Assembly: GCF_042767895.1 (NCBI RefSeq)
Contig: NC_091559.1
Location: 2,047,847 to 2,065,837, forward strand
DNA: 17,991 nucleotides
Direction of reading: 5' to 3'
From: Penaeus vannamei
Lineage: Eukaryota; Arthropoda; Malacostraca; Decapoda; Penaeidae
Notes under the pieces: generated by a model
Seen by the model: the letters and a program-made list of their open reading frames with translations, nothing else
What the model was told of the DNA's origin: nothing
Databases searched by the model: none
Program-made: the position numbers and the translations under genes
In this document: in pieces, positions 10,492 to 17,991 of the stretch
Layout: each line of letters starts with the position of its first letter
Numbering within the stretch: position 1 is the first letter of the stretch

Positions 10492-11332
10492 TTTATAATT
10501 ACACATCTTCAATAAGGGGATAAACGAGCGAAAAAATAAAAAAAAAAAACCCTGGCATGCAATCCCCTTTTAAAACAAGAAAGCAAGAATGCAAAGCTAG
10601 TGTACTTTTTGCCTTTTTAAAAGAGATCCCCTTTCATATCTTTCTCCAAACAAATTTTCAGATGGCCAAAACCCTTTTTATGAATTAAACCATATCATTT
10701 TAAAGAATTTTTCCCCCTTTTTTTTTAGGTGTTGTAGTTGGGGGAGTGTTTGAATATTTTTTTCCTCGAATGTTATACTTTTTATATAATTTTGGGAGTC
10801 GTCCTTTTTTAAAATTACAAAAGATGTTTGGCCCCCTGATGACAACAGAGTGCTGTATATTTTTGTGTGCTTTACATTTATTGCAGAATCTATATGAATT
10901 TAATTTAAACACATGATCAGTGGCCAAAAGGGGGAATTGTTTCCTTGTGCCAAAATGAAAAAATTTTTAAGCTTTTATTTTAACTTTCAGTAGTTTTTAC
11001 GAGAGTAAGAAGACAACTTATTTTTTTTGATTGTTTGCTGATTATTTATTTCTGATATGCAATTTTTTCGTATTTCTATTTACACGGTTCCCCAAAAACC
11101 CCCTCTTCAATTATATTTTTTTTTTTCACTTCGAAAATAGTTTTTTTTTTTTTCACTACCCTTTTTTACTCAGCCTCATTTTCCATATATATATGTACAG
11201 TTTTTTTTCTTCATTTGGGTTTCATAGCCATTTAAAAACCAACAAAACGCATGGTAAAAGAAATTAATTTGCATATGTTTTTTTTTAAAAGTTTTTGTTT
11301 TTTTTTAAAAAAGTCGATATTGTTTAAAATTT
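10492..11332 (-). other. Degraded, homopolymer-smeared contig end
   Basis: Aligned to the reverse complement of about 5447-6319, this stretch keeps the same order of words, but where it differs the bases are replaced by runs of a single nucleotide. For example, left-arm GGCTTCGAAAATCCCTC reads GGTTCCCCAAAAACCCCCTC here, and ATGTCCGATCG reads ATCCCCTTTT. The pattern stops near 11332, after which identity is very high. This looks like base-calling or consensus failure at a contig end, not biological divergence. Frames in this block should not be used. Confidence 0.8.
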
Positions 11333-11567
11333 AGACACCTTCCCATAGCTTCTGCTCATGTTTACCCAGTGTCCATAACGCATAGGAATGATTTTAATAC
11401 AAGCTTATTTTCACTGATATGCTCTCTTGAAAAAAAAAGATATAAGCTGACGGGCTAGAGTAATGGAAAGGGTTGTGTGATGCCAATTTTTTTTTTCTGT
11501 TGAAACAAATTAATAGTAGGATAAGAATGTTTTTCATTATTATGATTGTCGTAATTGTTGTGATTAC

Positions 11568-11631
<64 letters not shown>
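11568..11631 (-). repeat. (ATT)n microsatellite, right-arm copy
   Basis: About 21 ATT units in a wider ATT/ATC-rich region (11530-11870). It is the partner of the (AAT)n at 5177-5217 but about 23 bp longer. Poly-Ile frames on it are artefacts. Confidence 0.95.
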
Positions 11632-12320
11632 GTTATTATTATCATCATCATTATTGCTCTTGTTATTATTGCTGTTATTATTGTTTTTATTAGTATCATT
11701 ACTCTTATTGTCATTAATCAAGCTCCTCAGTATTATTATCATCATTATTATTATTACTATTACTACTTATTATTGATATCATTATTATTATATTAGCAAT
11801 ATTATCATCATTATGACTCTTGCCATTATAATCGTTATTACTTCCATACAATTTTTTATCAACATTATTATATATCATTATCTTTTTTTGCGTAATTTTC
11901 ATATAAAAATATACGATTACCGTAGTTGGAATTAAAGAAACATGTATAACGGCTTGAAAATAAGTATATTTGTTTATTTGAAATGGAAAAAAAGTCACAT
12001 TTATAACGTTACACATATCAACCACAAATGACCTGATAAAAAAAAATGGTTTATTTTTCATCATTATCAGTCACGTTTTCTATGCATATCGTTAACGAGT
12101 AACAAATAAATAAAAAGTTTGTATTTGCCCAAAAAAGGTGATCTTCACTAGCATTCCTGATGTCACGCTTGTGGGAAAAAGGGGGTTTGTCGCTAAGAAA
12201 TGAATAAAAAAAATGAATGAAATGTTAATAATATTAATAGCTTGTCCATGTCACTCCAAGTTCCTCAGTATTCAAGAAAATGCATTACGTGAGACCTGAT
12301 TTTTTTCCACTCCCTCCTCT

Positions 12321-12374
12321 TCCTCCTCCTCCTCCTCCTCCTCCTCCTCCTCCTCCTCCTCCTCCTCCTCCTCC
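12321..12374 (-). repeat. (TCC)n microsatellite, right-arm copy
   Basis: About 18 uninterrupted TCC units, the partner of (GGA)n at 4421-4484 and slightly shorter. It marks the near-gap end of the right-arm minisatellite. Confidence 0.96.
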
Positions 12375-14703
12375 CACCCTTTGTCCACCCCCCACTCCTC
12401 CCACCCTCTTCCCCCACCCCCACCCCCACCCACCCTTTGTCCACCCCCCACTCCTCCCACCCTCTTCCACCCCCCCACCCCCACCCACCCTCTTCCACCC
12501 CCCACCCCCACCCCACCTTCTCCCTCCACCCTCCACCCCCCCACGCCCACCCCACCCTCTTCCCCACCCCCCCCCACCCACCCTCTCCCTCCACCCCCCC
12601 ACCCCCCCACGCCCACCCCACCCTCTTCCCCCACCCCCACCCCCCCAACGCTCACCCTTCACTTCATCCGAGTCCTTCCCATTCATCCATCTCCCTCTTC
12701 ATCTCCCCCTCTTTATCCCCTTTTCAAACCACCATCACCCGCGCCATCCCCTCCATCATCTCCAGCCTTCACCCACCACCCCCAACTCTCACCCTCTCCT
12801 TCCACCTCTCACCCTTTATCCCCAACTCTCACTCTCACCCTCACTCTTCCACCCTCCAACCCTCACCCTCCACCCTCTCCCTCCAACCCTCACCCTCCAC
12901 CTCCTCCCTCCACCCCCCCACCCCGTACCTCCACCCCCCCACCCTCACCCTCACCCTCACCCTCCACCCCCAACCTCCCCACCCTCCACCCCCAACTCCC
13001 TCCTTCCACCTTCTCACCCCCCATCCCCAACCCTCACCCTCACCCACCCACCCCCAACCTCCACCCCCCACCCACCCCGCTTCGAGAAACCTCCTCCTTT
13101 CGAGAAGAGAACAATAATTCAACACACGCGAGTTCGCCAAGTACACCCCAACCCTCACCCTCCACCTCTCACCCTCCACCATCCACCCTCACCCCCCAAA
13201 CCCTCACCCTCCACCCCACCCACCCTCACCCTCCACCTCTCAACCTCACCCTCCACCCCACCCACCCTTACCCTCCACCTCTCAACCTCACCCTCCACCC
13301 CCAACCCCCCACCCTCACCCTCCACCCCACCCACCCTTACCCTCCACCTCTCAACCTCACCCTCCACCCCCAACCCCCCACCCTCACCCTCCACCCCCAC
13401 CCACCCTCACCCTCCACCTCTCAACCTCACCCTCACCCTCCACCTCTCACCCTCCACCCCACCCACCCTCACCCTCCACCTCTCAACCTCACCCTCCACC
13501 CTCACCCTCCACCTCTCACCTTCCACCCCCCACCTCCACCCCCACCCCCGCTTCGAGAAACCTCCTCCTTTCGAGAAGAGAACAATAATTCACCACACGC
13601 GAGTTCGCCAAGTACCCCCCAACCCTCACCCTCCACCCTCACCCTCACCCTCCACCATCCACCCTCACCCCCCAACCCTCACCCTTCCCACCCTCACCCT
13701 CCACCCTCACCCTCCACCCCCCCACCCTCACCCTCCACCCTCACCCTCACCCCCCAACCCTCACCCTCCACCCCACCCACCCTCACCCTCCACCTCTCAA
13801 CCTCACACCCCCCACCCTCACCCTCCACCCTCACCCTCACCCCCCAACCCTCACCCTCCACCCCACCCACCCTCACCCTCCACCCTCACCCTCACCCCCC
13901 AACCCTCACCCTCCACCCCACCCACCCTCACCCTCCACCCCACCCACCCTCCCACCCACCCTCCACCTCACCCTCCACCCTCCACCTCTCACCCTCCACC
14001 CCACCCACCCTCACCCTCCACCTCTCAACCTCACCCTCCACCCTTCACCCCCCCCCCCACCCCACCCCGCTTCGAGAAACCTCCTCCTTTCGAGAACAGA
14101 ACAATAATTCAACACACACGAGTTCGCCAAGTATTACTGCCTCGCCCTCCACCTCTCACCCTCACCCTCACCCTCCACCCTCCACCCTCCACCCTCCAAC
14201 CTCCACCCCCCACCTCTCACCCCCCACCCTCTACCCCTTACCCTCCACCCACCCCGCTTCGAGAAACCTCCTCCTTTCGAGAAGAGAACAATAATTCACC
14301 ACACGCGAGTTCGCCAAGTACCCCCCCAACCCTCACCCTCCACCATCCACCCTCACCCTCCACCTCTCACCCTCCATCATCCACCCTCACCCCCCAACCC
14401 TCACCCTCCACCATCCACCCTCACCCTCCACCTCTCACCCTCCATCATCCACCCTCACCCCCCAACCCTCACCCTCCACCCCCACCCACCCTCACCCTCC
14501 ACCCCACCCACCCTCCCACCCACCCTCCACCTCACCCTCCACCCTCCACCTCTCACCCTCCACCCCACCCACCCTCACCCTCCACCCCACCCACCCTCTA
14601 CCCCACCCACCCTCTACCCCCCACCCTCCACCCACCCCGCTTCGAGAAACCTCCTCCTTTCGAGAAGAGAACAATAATTCAACACACACGAGTTCGCCAA
14701 GTA
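12375..14703 (-). repeat. Composite minisatellite, right copy (5 conserved modules plus C-rich spacers)
   Basis: This is the reverse complement of the left array, expanded to about 2.3 kb. Modules beginning CCCCGCTTCGAGAAACC on the plus strand lie at about 13077-13143, 13546-13613, 14066-14132, 14253-14320 and 14635-14703, with start spacings of 469, 520, 187 and 382 bp. Spacers are CCCTCACCCTCCACC-type units, and some 60-80 bp blocks are themselves duplicated (13200-13400, 13700-13920, 14330-14470). Frames of 845 and 637 codons on the plus strand arise because the C-rich unit contains no stop in two frames. They are not genes. Confidence 0.93.
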
Positions 14704-14805
14704 TTACTGCCTCGCTCGGGCGCCGCCGATCCTTCCTGCCAAGTTGCCGCCCACGAGAAGAGCTATCTTTGTCTCGGCGACTTAGTGAGACTTAGCGAGA
14801 TCCCT
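14704..14805 (-). other. GC-rich unique boundary segment, right-arm copy
   Basis: This is the mirror of 3301-3404. It begins TATTACTGCCTCGCTCGGG directly after the last module and ends in the GACTTAGTGAGACTTAGCGA small tandem. It anchors the outer end of the minisatellite. Confidence 0.6.
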
Positions 14806-16748
<1,943 letters not shown>

Positions 16749-17991
16749 ACTTTCACTCTCACTTTTTTTCCCTCTTTCACGGAGGTTCATAAATACACGT
16801 CACATTTCAATAATTCTTTATGGCTAATGGGAGGTCAAGCCATAGATACATGCCTCTTCTGACAAATGCATAGCTTTTTTAATTATCATTATCGTCTACA
16901 CTTTCTTTCTTCAATCAGTCGAGTCTTTGTACAAATTAATTTGGATTTAAGTTTATAATCTTTCTTTCTTGTATATACATAACAGGATGACAAAGTTGAT
17001 GTCTGACCTGCCAAGGGTTTCACTATGCAAATTATATCAATAAGCACAATATTGATATCACTTCACAAAAGTATATCCCTCCCGTATATTAAAAATCATA
17101 ATAATCTCCATTTTCCATTGATATCCTTTTTGTAAGAAGCTTAATATAGATTATTTTTTTTAAGTAATGAATAGTTTATTTAAAGAGGCACAAGATTTTT
17201 TAATATACATACTTACAGATATGTCTGTAGCGCCTTATGCATACTTGTTTTTTTCTCTCTCTCTGTTTTTTTTATTATTATTATTACAGTGTGCTAAATA
17301 TAACCATATCCGGAGATGCAATCTATACATTGAATAATCTCTGTTCACCCTGGAACAAGAATTTCCCATTTTCTTTGTTGTTTTTTTTCACGTCCGTCTT
17401 TGTAATAATTTGGTGCCATATAGCTAGACCCGAGTGCCAAGCATGTTGGTTAGTGGAAATGTTTTGTAAGAGGAAAAATGTATGTATAAATTTCCCCCTC
17501 GAGATATTTTGTGCACAAAGTTTGCCTTACACATCTTTTTTTTTGTATTTGATAAGGTAGACGCCTACTAGAGTTATGCTTTTTATATCCAATGTTAATT
17601 TTTAATAAACACGAGAGTTCAATCAATGCTTGCCATACTACTCCAAAGCCAAATTGTTATTCGTTCTCTCTCTCTTTTATTATCATTATTTTTAAGAGAT
17701 GCATACATTGCAAAAATACCTCCCCCACTCCCTTAGAAGGAATTACAGGTGTATCAGAGGGAAAATAAAACTCACGGTACCTTTCTGTACTATCGCGGTC
17801 TGGAATTTTCTAGTAAATGTTGGCATTCCAAAACATTCCAGTTAATTATAGCTGTGCAGTTTTTTTTCTTGTGATTATTAAATTTTCGTTAGGCTAATTT
17901 ATATTTTGATAAGAGCATGATCAGTCGAATAGAGAAAGAGTCGTTTCATTATTATGCCTTTTGTGGTTTTCTAGATAGCAATTCCAGGAAA
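16749..17991. other. AT-rich non-coding sequence, outer right arm
   Basis: This is the partner of 313-1558. It contains short poly-T and CTCT runs, and the frame at 17237-17560 that is only partly shared with the left copy. No gene is supported. Confidence 0.55.

Noticed and set aside
9475..10523. Frames running through the N gap
   Set aside because: Most of their length is undetermined bases, so they carry no information.
10492..11332. Repeat-induced mutation or accelerated evolution of the right arm
   Set aside because: Changes are not a specific base transition. They go to whichever base is adjacent and stop abruptly, which fits sequencing or consensus error better.

Overview
The window reads as animal nuclear DNA: AT-rich non-coding sequence, very dense microsatellites and minisatellites, and one GC-rich gene split by GT-AG introns. 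Repeat density of this kind with (GA)n, (AAT)n and (GGA)n tracts resembles decapod crustacean (for example penaeid shrimp) genomes. That is a guess from texture, because no marker gene fixes the species. No prokaryotic gene, rRNA, tRNA, CRISPR array or recognisable transposon ORF was seen.

Layout. Positions 313-6319 (left arm) recur in reverse complement at 10492-17991 (right arm), so most of the window is a large inverted duplication. Both arms carry the same landmarks in mirrored order: AT-rich sequence, a purine/pyrimidine tract, AT-rich sequence, a G-rich composite minisatellite, a (GGA)n run, AT-rich sequence, an (AAT)n run, and AT-rich sequence. Non-repeat parts look about 98-99% identical by eye, while repeat tracts differ in length. 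Between the arms lie unique sequence (6320-9991) and a run of exactly 500 Ns (9992-10491). The right arm begins at the first base after the Ns, and its first ~840 bases look degraded into homopolymer runs. Together this favours a scaffold join of an alternative-haplotype contig placed in reverse, although a real inverted duplication cannot be excluded from sequence alone.

Gene. The only supported gene is on the minus strand in the unique centre: five exons (9991-9733, 9606-9207, 8924-8677, 8374-8187, 7699-7497) joined by GT-AG introns with consistent phase. They give 431 codons plus stop, with the N-terminus lost in the gap. The product is an uncharacterised, low-complexity-rich protein with one CX2CX17HX4H zinc-finger-like motif (BED/SPIN-DOC-like type) and a C-terminal poly-alanine tail. 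It is probably nuclear, which is an inference. There is no second gene, so no operon or pathway can be described.

Repeats. The most distinctive element is a composite minisatellite. A conserved ~68-bp module (3 copies left, 5 copies right) is separated by variable GGGTGAGG/GGAGGGTG-type G-rich spacers and abuts a (GGA)n run. The long stop-free frames across it, up to 845 codons, are a by-product of the repeat and not genes.
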